Below are positions 26,507 to 34,986 of a DNA stretch of 64,000 nt, one piece after another. Source of the stretch: Oscillospiraceae bacterium (GTDB lineage Bacteria; Bacillota; Clostridia; Oscillospirales; Ruminococcaceae); the NCBI GenBank assembly GCA_017483465.1, contig JAFUWN010000012.1:1-64000 (forward strand), written 5' to 3'. Position numbers and translations under genes: made by a program. The notes under the pieces are model-generated. The model was not told the DNA's origin, searched no databases, and worked only from the letters and a program-made list of their open reading frames with translations. Within the stretch, counting starts at the first letter, position 1. Every line of letters begins with the position of its first letter.

Positions 26507-28015
26507 TTGAAACGAAATATCCTGAAAGATACCATTCTGCTGACTGTAATACAAATGACACTGGACGGGCTGGGGCTTCTGCTGAATGCCTTTATGACAA
26601 AACATCTGGGTTCGGAAGCAATGGGAGTCCTGACACTGACAGGTTCCTTTTTCCGGCTTGCCTCTATGATTGCAGGCGGAAATGTATTCTTATGTGCAAG
26701 CAGATTTATTTCGGAAGAACTCGGAAAAGAACACCGGAATCCTAAGAAAGTATTAGGCTACTGTCTGACGGTCAGTATGCTGCTGAGTTTTGCTGTCATG
26801 CTGCTGATCATGCTGTTTGCACCGTTTTGCAGCAGATATTTTCTGAAAAGTTCTGATCTGACAAATCCGATCCGGCTGATGGCAGTCTCTCTGCCGCTGG
26901 TGACAGTAACAGCCTGTCTGAAAGGCTATTGCAATGCCTGCTGTAAGACGGGAATCTGTGCGGCAGCGGATGCGGTTGATTTTCTGATGCATACGATTCT
27001 GACGGCCTGTGCGGTCTGGCTGATACCGCCGGCGACTCATGCCGGATTATGTAATATGACAGCATACTGCACGATCGGAAGCGAACTGATCACACTGATT
27101 TTTTTATTATGCAGTCTGCCGTTCTGCCGGACGGAAACGACAGGGCGAGTTTCAATTTCAATCAAAAGATATATTCAGCTTGCAATTCCGGTGATGGCTG
27201 GTTCTGCGTTGACATCGTTTCTGAGTGCGGCAAATGATGCACTTGTACCGATCACGCTCCGGCAGTCAGGGGATTCGAGTGCAGAGGCACTGAGTCAGTT
27301 CGGAATTTTTGAAGCGATTGTCATTCCGGTATTATTTTTCCCGTCTACAGTATTAGTCTCGCTGTCGGGAATTTTAGTCACGGAAACAGCGAGAGAAAAT
27401 GCCGCCCGGCACTACAGCCGGATTACGGGCATAGCAGAAAAGGTCGTCAGGCAGACAATTGTATTTGCTGTATTTGTTACAGAGATTTTGATTTTATTCG
27501 GTGATGAGATCGGTGAACTGCTCGGCGGCGGCATGACGGCAGGCAGGACAATTGCTCTGATCGCTCCGGTAGTACCGTTTATTTATCTTGAAATTGTACT
27601 GGAGAGTATCATCAAGGGAATCGGTTCACAGGCGTTTTCTTCGCTGAATTATCTTGCAGAATATATTGTCAGAATCTCCTGTGTACTGATTTTTATTCCG
27701 GTGCTGGGCTTTTATGGGATTGTGTTATCTTACTATGCAAGCAATATTTTCGGGAATATCAGCCGTCTGATACATGTGATCAAAAAAACAGGCATGGAAT
27801 TTTCCCCGGTACGTCTGTTAGGAATTCCGATTTTTTCAGCCGTCTTATCTGCGGAACTGATTTTCATGCTGTTTCATATGCTGCATATTCCGCCGGAAAC
27901 GAATCTGATCTGTATGCTGATTTTTATTTTGTTATGCTGTCCGGTATATTTCATCATCCAGAAAGAATTATTTCATCTGCACAGCAGAGCAGAACTGCAA
28001 AAAAGCCGTCTGTGA
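26507..28015 (+). CDS. SpoVB/MurJ-like lipid-linked oligosaccharide flippase family protein
   Basis: A protein of about 502 aa with 12-14 membrane helices and the MOP-superfamily pattern. The opening LLTVIQMTLDGLGLLLNAFMTKHLGSEAMGVL matches the start of SpoVB-type exporters, which flip peptidoglycan precursors for spore cortex. Start: the frame is open far upstream but antisense to the DUF6483 gene. The TTG at 26507, preceded by GAAAGGACGG, is the first start after that overlap and puts the protein at family length. A generic polysaccharide exporter remains possible. A terminator overlaps its stop codon. Confidence 0.7.
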   Translation: MKRNILKDTILLTVIQMTLDGLGLLLNAFMTKHLGSEAMGVLTLTGSFFRLASMIAGGNVFLCASRFISEELGKEHRNPKKVLGYCLTVSMLLSFAVMLLIMLFAPFCSRYFLKSSDLTNPIRLMAVSLPLVTVTACLKGYCNACCKTGICAAADAVDFLMHTILTACAVWLIPPATHAGLCNMTAYCTIGSELITLIFLLCSLPFCRTETTGRVSISIKRYIQLAIPVMAGSALTSFLSAANDALVPITLRQSGDSSAEALSQFGIFEAIVIPVLFFPSTVLVSLSGILVTETARENAARHYSRITGIAEKVVRQTIVFAVFVTEILILFGDEIGELLGGGMTAGRTIALIAPVVPFIYLEIVLESIIKGIGSQAFSSLNYLAEYIVRISCVLIFIPVLGFYGIVLSYYASNIFGNISRLIHVIKKTGMEFSPVRLLGIPIFSAVLSAELIFMLFHMLHIPPETNLICMLIFILLCCPVYFIIQKELFHLHSRAELQKSRL

Positions 28016-28038
28016 ATTTCCAGACGGCTTGATTTTAT
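28003..28038. terminator. Bidirectional terminator between flippase and membrane-protein genes
   Basis: AAGCCGTCTG (28003-28012) pairs with CAGACGGCTT (28021-28030). GATTTTATATTTTTT follows on the plus strand, and A-rich sequence precedes the stem for the minus-strand transcript. Confidence 0.75.
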
Positions 28039-28577
28039 ATATTTTTTCCTGTAATGCGGGGTTTTAAGACTTTCAGATAGATTTCACATAATCCGTCAAG
28101 GGAAGTATCATACATGAGAAAAAACGGATTTAATAAAATCAGCATAATTTTTCCGGCATGTTTTCCGTATTCCTGCAATTCTTCAAGAAGTTCCTGCATT
28201 CCGAACAGATAGGTATTTAAATAAAAATATATAATCATGCTGAGATTGAATAATACCAGTTTCAGAATCGTCCGGAGCGGTTTTGCTTTGATTTTCTTCA
28301 TGTAATACCGGATTAACGGATAACATCCGAAAAACAGGATAAAAATCAGAGCCGCTTCTTTATCGTAAGTCACAAAGAGCGATAACAGGCCGACAGCGAT
28401 ATAAGTCACCCATGCCCATTGAATCCCGACTTCCATGACGACAATCAATAGCAGAACACCGGCGATCATCGGCAGAACTAAATATAATAACGGAAAGATT
28501 CCGGTCAGAAACATGCTCATCAGACAGAAAGCCGAAACAATTCCGCCGAGTGCGATTCTGTAGCTCAGATTCTGCAT
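28035..28577 (-). CDS. Conserved multi-pass membrane protein of unknown function
   Basis: The protein has 180 aa with about five hydrophobic helices. The ALGGIVSAFCLMSMFLTGIFP opening and a TYDKEAALIFILFFGCYP segment resemble a small integral-membrane family common in Clostridia, related in pattern to ECF S-components. I cannot assign a substrate. Its ATG overlaps the luxS stop (TAATG), so it is translationally coupled to luxS. Confidence 0.6.
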   Translation of the reverse strand: MQNLSYRIALGGIVSAFCLMSMFLTGIFPLLYLVLPMIAGVLLLIVVMEVGIQWAWVTYIAVGLLSLFVTYDKEAALIFILFFGCYPLIRYYMKKIKAKPLRTILKLVLFNLSMIIYFYLNTYLFGMQELLEELQEYGKHAGKIMLILLNPFFLMYDTSLDGLCEIYLKVLKPRITGKNI

Positions 28578-29047
28578 TATGCAGTCGGATAGATCAGTTT
28601 TTCAGGCGACCAGTCTTTAAGGACTTCGATCATATCGGCAGCGATTTTCTTGGCATCGGGAATATCATGCAGAAGATACTGACCGCATTCGATACGTTTA
28701 CCGCCGGGCATTTCACCTTCAAAGTCACGGATGAAAACAAGGCTGTCCTGAACTAACTTGATAGCTGTTTCTTCGGGGACATCATCACGGGTCAGGAAGT
28801 AGAAGCCTGTCTGACAGCCCATAGGGCCGACATAGATGATACTGTCAGTATAGTCGCTGTTTCTCATATAAGTAGCCATGAGATGTTCAATTGTATGAGC
28901 ACCGGCCGGAGAGATATAATCATTTTCGGGATTATTGGGCTTTTTCATGCGAACATCATAAGTGATGACATCGCCGTCTTTTCTGGAAATATACATGCCT
29001 TTATCCAGGACATCATGATTGACGGAAAAACTTGCAATTCGTTTCAT
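28577..29047 (-). CDS. luxS: S-ribosylhomocysteine lyase
   Basis: Splits S-ribosylhomocysteine to homocysteine and the autoinducer-2 precursor; a cytoplasmic metalloenzyme. At 156 aa it has the metal-binding HTIEHLMA motif (HxxEH) near residue 53, the third ligand region RIECGQYLLHD near 120, and the catalytic cysteine in GPMGCQTGFY near 84. All active-site residues are in place. Pfs (nucleosidase) is not adjacent. A membrane-protein gene is coupled downstream. Confidence 0.96.
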   Translation of the reverse strand: MKRIASFSVNHDVLDKGMYISRKDGDVITYDVRMKKPNNPENDYISPAGAHTIEHLMATYMRNSDYTDSIIYVGPMGCQTGFYFLTRDDVPEETAIKLVQDSLVFIRDFEGEMPGGKRIECGQYLLHDIPDAKKIAADMIEVLKDWSPEKLIYPTA

Positions 29048-29099
29048 AGATCTTCGACTCCTTATTATTTATTAATTATATTATAATTATATATGATGA

Positions 29100-30539
29100 T
29101 CAGACGTTGATTTCAGCCTTATCATCAGAAACACCGTTTTCATCAAGCACAGGCTGAACGCAGTTCTGAATGAATTCTTCCACCTGCTGCGAACATCTGC
29201 CGATATAATTTTCAGGTTTCATGACAGCATCGAGTTCTTCTTTAGTGATCATGAACATGGGTTCAGCGAGGATTAATTCACAGAGATTATTATCAAGGCC
29301 TTCTTCTTTGACACGTTTTCCGGCCTGCATGGAGAGCTTACGGATTTTCTCATGCAGTTCCTGACGATTTCCGCCTTTTTTACAAGCATCCATAATGATA
29401 TTTTCCGTTGCCATGAAAGGCAGTTCCGCCATGACACGCTTGGTAATAATCTTATCATAGACAACAAAGCCGTTTTCAGGGTCAGTCACATTGAGCATGA
29501 TATTTAAAATGGCATCGACTCCGAGGAAAGCTTCGGCAACAGCGATTCTCTTGTTGGCAGAATCATCAAGAGTTCTCTCAAACCACTGTGTTCCGGCTGT
29601 GAAAGCAGGATTGAGCACATCACACATGACATATCTTGCAAGGGAAGTAATTCTTTCGTCACGCATGGGGTTTCTCTTGTAAGCCATTGCAGAAGAGCCG
29701 ATCTGATTTTTTTCAAAAGGTTCTTCCATTTCTTTGAAGCTCTGCATTAAGCGGATATCATTCGAGAATTTGCTTGCAGACTGTGCAATCCCTGCGAGGA
29801 CGGAGCATACCTGATAATCCACTTTTCTGGAATAGGTCTGACCGGATACCGGAACAACAGAAGCAAAGCCCATTTCTTCAGCGATCAGAGTTTCTAATTT
29901 CTTGACTTTATCAGTATCGTTATTGAATAATTCCATAAAAGAAGCCTGTGTTCCGGTCGTGCCTTTAGAGCCTAACAATTTCAGAGACTTGATTCTGAAA
30001 TCAAGATCTTCGAGATCCATTAATAATTCATTGCACCAGAGTGTCGCTCTTTTGCCGATGGTCGTCAGCTGAGCAGGCTGTAAATGCGTATAGGCCAGGC
30101 AGGGGAGTGCCTTGTATTTATCAGCAAATTTTGCAAGCTGAGAAATGACTTTGACAAGCTTTCTCTTGACGACTTCGAGAGCGTCTCTCATGATGATAAT
30201 ATCTGTATTATCGCCGACATAGCAGGAAGTTGCCCCCAGATGGATAATACCGGCAGCTTTCGGACAAGCCTTGCCGTAAGTATAGACATGAGCCATGACA
30301 TCATGACGGACTTCTTTTTCCCGTTCAGCAGCGATTTCATAATTAATATGATTAATATTTGCTTCGAGTTCGTCAACCTGTTCCTGCGTGACATTCAGAC
30401 CGAGCTGCATTTCAGCACGGGCAAGAGCCACCCAGAGTCTTCTCCAGGTAGTGAATTTTTTATCCGCAGAGAATAAATACTGCATTTCCTTGCTTGCATA
30501 ACGGGTACAGAACGGACTTTCATAACTTTGATTCGACAT
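29100..30539 (-). CDS. purB: Adenylosuccinate lyase
   Basis: Catalyses two fumarate-releasing steps in purine synthesis. At 479 aa, it belongs to the longer PurB form. The superfamily signature SSAMAYKRNPMRDE (catalytic flexible loop serine) is near residue 285, GATSCYVGDN near 104, and THLQPAQLTTIGKR near 155. The first 20 bp overlap the 3' end of the cysteine-cluster gene upstream, so the two form an operon. No other pur gene is nearby. Confidence 0.96.
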   Translation of the reverse strand: MSNQSYESPFCTRYASKEMQYLFSADKKFTTWRRLWVALARAEMQLGLNVTQEQVDELEANINHINYEIAAEREKEVRHDVMAHVYTYGKACPKAAGIIHLGATSCYVGDNTDIIIMRDALEVVKRKLVKVISQLAKFADKYKALPCLAYTHLQPAQLTTIGKRATLWCNELLMDLEDLDFRIKSLKLLGSKGTTGTQASFMELFNNDTDKVKKLETLIAEEMGFASVVPVSGQTYSRKVDYQVCSVLAGIAQSASKFSNDIRLMQSFKEMEEPFEKNQIGSSAMAYKRNPMRDERITSLARYVMCDVLNPAFTAGTQWFERTLDDSANKRIAVAEAFLGVDAILNIMLNVTDPENGFVVYDKIITKRVMAELPFMATENIIMDACKKGGNRQELHEKIRKLSMQAGKRVKEEGLDNNLCELILAEPMFMITKEELDAVMKPENYIGRCSQQVEEFIQNCVQPVLDENGVSDDKAEINV

Positions 30540-31053
30540 GATTCAATTCCTCCAGATAATTTTCAAAATTTTGATCTTTCCACAACAGCACCGGATTTCT
30601 GTCATCATAAGGCCGGATGACATCCGGGTGCTGTTCGGCATAGGAAAATAGTTTCTCTGCGAGTTCTGTTTTCAGGACTTCGAGCAGAGTGCCAAGCGGC
30701 TGCTGTATCATGACTTCACACAGCGGAGAGAGCATGATTGCTAATCTGTGATTCAATTCCGTGACCTGAAACGGATAAATCTGACACTCGAACGGCTTTT
30801 CTGCTCCAAGCAGACAGCCTTTTTCTGTATCAAGAAGCGGACAGAGAAATAAATCAGCAGTCACGGTCTCCTGCACACGGAACAGAAAAGATTCTTTGCC
30901 TTTGTGAATAAATTCGGCCTGCGGCAGAAGCTGACGGGCTTTCTGCTGATTTTCAGGGCTGAGGGCAGGCTGTGCCCAGATGTCATAAAGGCTGAATACA
31001 CAGCATTCTTTACAGTCCGCACAAGAGGCATGGCTTAGTAATTTTGTCAGCAT
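30520..31053 (-). CDS. YkgJ-type cysteine-cluster protein
   Basis: The protein has 177 aa and a CxxCxxCC cluster at residues 11-18 (CADCKECC). Further cysteines appear in LFLCPLLDTEKGC, PFECQIYPF and SPLCEV. This is the pattern of the YkgJ family, thought to bind Fe-S or zinc. Neither a substrate nor a partner is evident. It overlaps purB by 20 bp and is first in the two-gene operon. Confidence 0.75.
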   Translation of the reverse strand: MLTKLLSHASCADCKECCVFSLYDIWAQPALSPENQQKARQLLPQAEFIHKGKESFLFRVQETVTADLFLCPLLDTEKGCLLGAEKPFECQIYPFQVTELNHRLAIMLSPLCEVMIQQPLGTLLEVLKTELAEKLFSYAEQHPDVIRPYDDRNPVLLWKDQNFENYLEELNHVESKL

Positions 31054-31084
31054 AGTAATCTCTCCGGTAATTCATGATGTTATT

Positions 31085-31113
31085 ATTATACTATATTTTA
31101 CAAGAAAATGCAA
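31085..31113 (-). promoter_or_regulatory. Sigma-A promoter of the cysteine-cluster/purB operon
   Basis: Minus-strand TTGCAT (31113-31108) and TATAAT (31090-31085), 17-bp spacer, about 35 bp before the start codon. Confidence 0.7.
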
Positions 31114-31161
31114 TAGCTTGTCAGAACTTTTTTATATTATGAATAAAATATGAATTTTCTC

Positions 31162-31190
31162 TTGCAATTCTGAGAACAATATGCTATAAT
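31162..31190 (+). promoter_or_regulatory. Sigma-A promoter of the HD-GYP gene
   Basis: TTGCAA (31162-31167) and TATAAT (31185-31190), 17-bp spacer. Confidence 0.75.
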
Positions 31191-31235
31191 AAACTTATAG
31201 TAAATTATTTAATTCAGATTACGGATGTGATATCT

Positions 31236-32597
31236 ATGCGGACGCATATCTATGAATGTGCCAAACTGACTCTTGATTTTATCACAATGATGATGCTTTC
31301 CCGTTATATTTTCCTGATTCGGCCGCTGAAGAAAAAATCAGAAAAACAAATTGCCAGTCCGCAGTTTCTTTTTATTGCCCTGGCATATGTCCTGATTCTG
31401 GCATTTTGTATTTTATCCGGAACGATTGCAGGTTCGATTGTGATCGGCATTGCAATGGCGGTTTACTGCTTCCTGACAAGTACCGGAACAAAAAAGAAAC
31501 GCTTTCTGAGTACACTGCAGTTTATTCCGATTGCAGGTATCTGTTACGGATTGTTAATGCCTCTGGAAACGCTGCCGGTGACGATTCTGCACCTGAACCA
31601 GCAGGCCGAAGAAATTTATGCAATGGGGCTATATTTAGTACTGGGAATTATTTTAATTTCCTTTCTGTTCTCCGGCCGGGAGTGGCGAAAGAATTTCCGG
31701 CAGGAACTGCATTACAGAAAACTGGAAATCTGGGAACGGATTTTGTTATATGTCATCGGCATTCTGATGTATGGCTTTGTCGCCGCAGTGTATTCTTATT
31801 ATAATATTAATCCTGATAATTTTGAACAGATTGCTATGCTGGAAAGTATCATGATCAGTATGATCGGCTTTGCCGTGACGATGACTGTGATGATTCTGAT
31901 TCTGGTCGGCAATAAAAACGCCCATATGCATCAGGAGCTTCTGGAAATGCAGCATAATATTATTATCACTATGGCCGATATTGTGGAAAACCGTGACGAA
32001 AGCACCGGCGGTCATATCCGGCGGACAGCAAAATATGTACAGATCATCGCAGAAGAACTCCTCGAAGAAGGCTGGTATCAGAGCGTATTGAACAGACAGT
32101 ATATCAAAGATATGGTCATTGCCGCACCTCTGCATGATATCGGAAAAATTCATGTTCCGGATTCCATTCTGAAAAAACAGGGGAAACTGACTGACGAAGA
32201 ATATGCTGTCATGAAAAGCCATACCACAGAGGGCAGAAAATTATTATTACATGCCGAAAAATCACTCGGACATTTCAGTTATCTGGATATTGCCGTAGAA
32301 ATGGCCTATGGTCATCATGAATGGTGGAACGGCAACGGCTATCCGCAGGGAGTCGCAGAACATAATATTCCGCTGAGTGCCAGAATCATGGCCGTGGCTG
32401 ATGTTTTTGATGCGATCGTTTCACAGAGATGTTATAAAGGCTCTATGAGTATCGAAGAAGCTTATGCAATTATTCAGAAAGAAAGCGGAACGCATTTTGA
32501 TCCGATTGTTGTTTCTGCTTTTCTGAAATCCCGTGATAAGATCTCCGAAGCTCTGAAAGAATTTGAATCGCCTGAACTTCATAAAGAATCTGCATAA
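31236..32597 (+). CDS. Membrane-bound HD-GYP domain protein (probable cyclic-di-nucleotide phosphodiesterase)
   Basis: A protein of about 453 aa with seven or eight N-terminal membrane helices (to about residue 225), a short linker, then an HD-GYP domain. Key motifs are ENRDESTGGHIRRTA, the metal motif HDIGKIHVPD near residue 300, and the GYP-loop equivalent HHEWWNGNGYPQG near 360. HD-GYP proteins hydrolyse c-di-GMP or related nucleotides (family knowledge). The membrane part suggests a sensor. Start: ATG at 31236 follows GGATGTGA; the GTG at 31227 lies inside that site. Confidence 0.88.
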   Translation: MRTHIYECAKLTLDFITMMMLSRYIFLIRPLKKKSEKQIASPQFLFIALAYVLILAFCILSGTIAGSIVIGIAMAVYCFLTSTGTKKKRFLSTLQFIPIAGICYGLLMPLETLPVTILHLNQQAEEIYAMGLYLVLGIILISFLFSGREWRKNFRQELHYRKLEIWERILLYVIGILMYGFVAAVYSYYNINPDNFEQIAMLESIMISMIGFAVTMTVMILILVGNKNAHMHQELLEMQHNIIITMADIVENRDESTGGHIRRTAKYVQIIAEELLEEGWYQSVLNRQYIKDMVIAAPLHDIGKIHVPDSILKKQGKLTDEEYAVMKSHTTEGRKLLLHAEKSLGHFSYLDIAVEMAYGHHEWWNGNGYPQGVAEHNIPLSARIMAVADVFDAIVSQRCYKGSMSIEEAYAIIQKESGTHFDPIVVSAFLKSRDKISEALKEFESPELHKESA

Positions 32598-32605
32598 AAC
32601 AAAAA

Positions 32606-32632
32606 CGACTGAGCATTCCGCTCAGTCATTTT
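32606..32632. terminator. Terminator between the HD-GYP and nitroreductase genes
   Basis: ACTGAGC and GCTCAGT flank a 5-nt loop and are followed by CATTTTT. The A-rich stretch before it may let it work for the convergent gene too. Confidence 0.8.
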
Positions 32633-32641
32633 TATGATAAA

Positions 32642-33163
32642 TTACTTAATATAAATATAATTTTCTTTTCTCGGAGCAGGAGGATTCGCTTCAGAAGCCG
32701 CATATCCAATCGCACAATGTCCGATACCCTCATAATCGCCTTCGATTCCCAGTTCTTTCAGGATGGCCTTGCCCTGATCGGAATCGAATTCTTCTTTTGC
32801 TCTGTGAATCCAGATACTGCCGATATTCAGACTCTGTGCGGCAAGCATGAGATTCTGCATTACCAGAGAACCGTCATAGACATGTGTCGGGATATTCTTG
32901 TCAGCTAAGACGATCAGAATCACAGGAGCATGATAAAACGGGTCAAAATTTTCTTTCCCCATAATGTTTGCATTCATTGCAGAAATCTGATCTCTCAGAG
33001 CCTGATCTTTGACGGCGATAATAATCGGCGACTGTCTGTTCATACCTGTGGGAGCATAAGAACCGGCCTCACAGATCTGCCGGATGACTTCATCCGGAAG
33101 CATATCAGATTTAAAATTCCGACAGCTTCTTCTTTCTTTGATTGTTTTCATAACTTCGTTCAT
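32642..33163 (-). CDS. Nitroreductase family protein (FMN-dependent)
   Basis: A 173-aa single-domain nitroreductase. The FMN-binding opening IKERRSCRNFKSDMLPDEVI is at residues 8-27 and APTGMNRQSP near 37. The LMLAAQSLNIGSIWIHRA segment and the C-terminal AIGYAASE are also typical. The family reduces quinones, nitro-compounds or flavins with NAD(P)H, and the physiological substrate cannot be read from sequence. It is shorter than NfsB-type enzymes. No coupling to neighbours. Confidence 0.88.
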   Translation of the reverse strand: MNEVMKTIKERRSCRNFKSDMLPDEVIRQICEAGSYAPTGMNRQSPIIIAVKDQALRDQISAMNANIMGKENFDPFYHAPVILIVLADKNIPTHVYDGSLVMQNLMLAAQSLNIGSIWIHRAKEEFDSDQGKAILKELGIEGDYEGIGHCAIGYAASEANPPAPRKENYIYIK

Positions 33164-33199
33164 AGATCATTCAAATCCTTTCTTGTATAAAATATATTC

Positions 33200-34837
33200 T
33201 CAGAAGCCGAAATAATCAGAAATTACTTTTGCTTCTGCCTGTGCCATACGTTCAAGATTTTCATCCACCATGAGCCATTTTGTCGCCCGATAGTTGGAAT
33301 GAAAACTATGTTCGAGTAAAATACCGGGAGTTCCGACCTCTGCTGCTCCATAAAGAACAGAATACCAGTCATTTCCGGGTTCGTTGGTACTTTCCCGTTT
33401 CCAGATTCTTCCGGACTGATTTGTCCCCATCACTTCATGAATTTTATTTGCAAGCTGTAAGCCGAGTTCATCCGTCACACCGCTGACCTGACAGCAGGCA
33501 AGCGGAAAATCCAGTGAATAATTATTATCATAATTTGAGTGTACACTCAGGAATAAATCACAGCCCTCTGACATATGTCCTCGTTCCCGAAGTCCGAGGT
33601 CTTCTTCTTTCTTTTCTCTGGTAGTGATGACTTCAAAGCCATAGCTTTCAAGAGCCGGAATCAAATGCAAGTGCATATCCCATGTAAAATTGGATTCATA
33701 ATAAGAATTGACTACCGGACTGTGATTATATCTTGAGCCGTAATGTCCGGCATCGAGACAAATTTTTCTCGGATGATAGATACCGTCTGTCTGGAAGCGA
33801 TAAGTTTTATCTTCGATAGTGACAAGGCCTGTCTGCATGATACCATTTGTATCAAAATAGTAAGTATGCTCATCAATATCCTGCCAGCCGGTCTGCTGAA
33901 CTCCGTCAGTATTGAAATAATAAATCTGATTATCAAGAGTCTGCCAGCCTGTCAGCATGATACCGGAGTTATTATCAAAATAATAATTTTTATCGCCGAT
34001 ATTCTGAAAGCCTTTCTGTAAGATACCGTCAGGATTAAAATAATAGATATTATCATCAATATTCTGGAAGCCTGTCTGCTGAACTCCGTCAGGATTGAAA
34101 TAATAAATCTGATTCTCAAGAGTCTGCCAGCCTGTCAGCATGATACCGGAATCAGAATCAAAATAATAATTCCTGTCATAGATTTCAGTAAATCCGGTCT
34201 GCATTTCACCGTATTCAGAAAAATAATATTTCTGATTTTCGATCTCTGCCCATCCGGTATGTAATTTATAATCTTCATCCGCATAGTGCCGGTCATCAAG
34301 CCAGCCTTTTTGCAGATTGCCGTTTTCATCGGCCTGATAGCAGGCGAAGCCGAGGGGTTCGGAGAGCTTGCCTGCACCCTGTTCGGAAGCGTATATCAGG
34401 ATTCCGGCAGCATCGGCGGCATCAATCATCTGATCGCCGTTAATATCCGTAATTTGTAAGGTCTGATAGGTACTTGTAAGAGTTTCATGCTGAGAGAGTA
34501 AAATTTCTTCCGGACTTTGATTTTCTGTTCCGGCGGCAGCAGCAGCATATAAAATATAGGCGGCATCCAGAGAATCCGTCATATTGCTTCCGTCGATATC
34601 GCCTTTATGGTATTCCGGTGTGATACTGAAACGTCCTGTCTGCATTTGATTCTGAATCATAAAATGAGCATTTCCGTTTTCGTCATAGATAAGACCGTCT
34701 GTAGTTTCGTTTTCTTCTGCGAGCGGCAGAGCGATATTTCTGATCTCCGGATGTGAAGCCGAGGCAGAAATGGCCTGCATTCCGGAAAGCAGCAGAATGC
34801 AGCCTGTAATGCCGCATAAGATCTGATAAGATTTCAT
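33200..34837 (-). CDS. Secreted N-acetylmuramoyl-L-alanine amidase with dockerin and wall-binding repeats
   Basis: The 545-aa protein has a signal peptide (1-27). A type I dockerin lies at about residues 78-152, with calcium loops GDIDGSNMTDSLDAAY and TDINGDQMIDAADAAG. Ten or so choline-binding/GbpC-type repeats (TGWQTLENQIYYFNPDG pattern) span about 165-355. A C-terminal Amidase_3 domain starts at KICLDAGHYG, with zinc ligands in DAGH, NSYYES and SVHSN, and the catalytic glutamate in LLEHSFHS. It would hydrolyse the muramoyl-alanine bond in peptidoglycan. A dockerin on a peptidoglycan hydrolase is unusual. Alternating repeat pairs (QTLENQ/QTLDNQ) show recent internal duplication. Confidence 0.9.
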   Translation of the reverse strand: MKSYQILCGITGCILLLSGMQAISASASHPEIRNIALPLAEENETTDGLIYDENGNAHFMIQNQMQTGRFSITPEYHKGDIDGSNMTDSLDAAYILYAAAAAGTENQSPEEILLSQHETLTSTYQTLQITDINGDQMIDAADAAGILIYASEQGAGKLSEPLGFACYQADENGNLQKGWLDDRHYADEDYKLHTGWAEIENQKYYFSEYGEMQTGFTEIYDRNYYFDSDSGIMLTGWQTLENQIYYFNPDGVQQTGFQNIDDNIYYFNPDGILQKGFQNIGDKNYYFDNNSGIMLTGWQTLDNQIYYFNTDGVQQTGWQDIDEHTYYFDTNGIMQTGLVTIEDKTYRFQTDGIYHPRKICLDAGHYGSRYNHSPVVNSYYESNFTWDMHLHLIPALESYGFEVITTREKKEEDLGLRERGHMSEGCDLFLSVHSNYDNNYSLDFPLACCQVSGVTDELGLQLANKIHEVMGTNQSGRIWKRESTNEPGNDWYSVLYGAAEVGTPGILLEHSFHSNYRATKWLMVDENLERMAQAEAKVISDYFGF

Positions 34838-34878
34838 AATTGACTCCTTTGTGAATTTTAAATAAAATTATATATAAT

Positions 34879-34907
34879 ATTATACATCAAATATCTGAAT
34901 TTGTCAA
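34879..34907 (-). promoter_or_regulatory. Sigma-A promoter of the dockerin amidase gene
   Basis: Minus-strand TTGACA (34907-34902) and TATAAT (34884-34879), 17-bp spacer. The -35 box lies only 11 bp from the divergent promoter of the topoisomerase gene. Confidence 0.8.
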
Positions 34908-34918
34908 TTATTTTTTTA

Positions 34919-34947
34919 TTGACAATCTTTCAAAATTGTGTTAGAAT
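34919..34947 (+). promoter_or_regulatory. Sigma-A promoter of the topoisomerase B-subunit gene
   Basis: TTGACA (34919-34924) and TAGAAT (34942-34947), 17-bp spacer, back to back with the amidase promoter. Confidence 0.75.
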
Positions 34948-34986
34948 AAATATTAGCTTTATAAAAAAAGGAGTATGATATGATAT

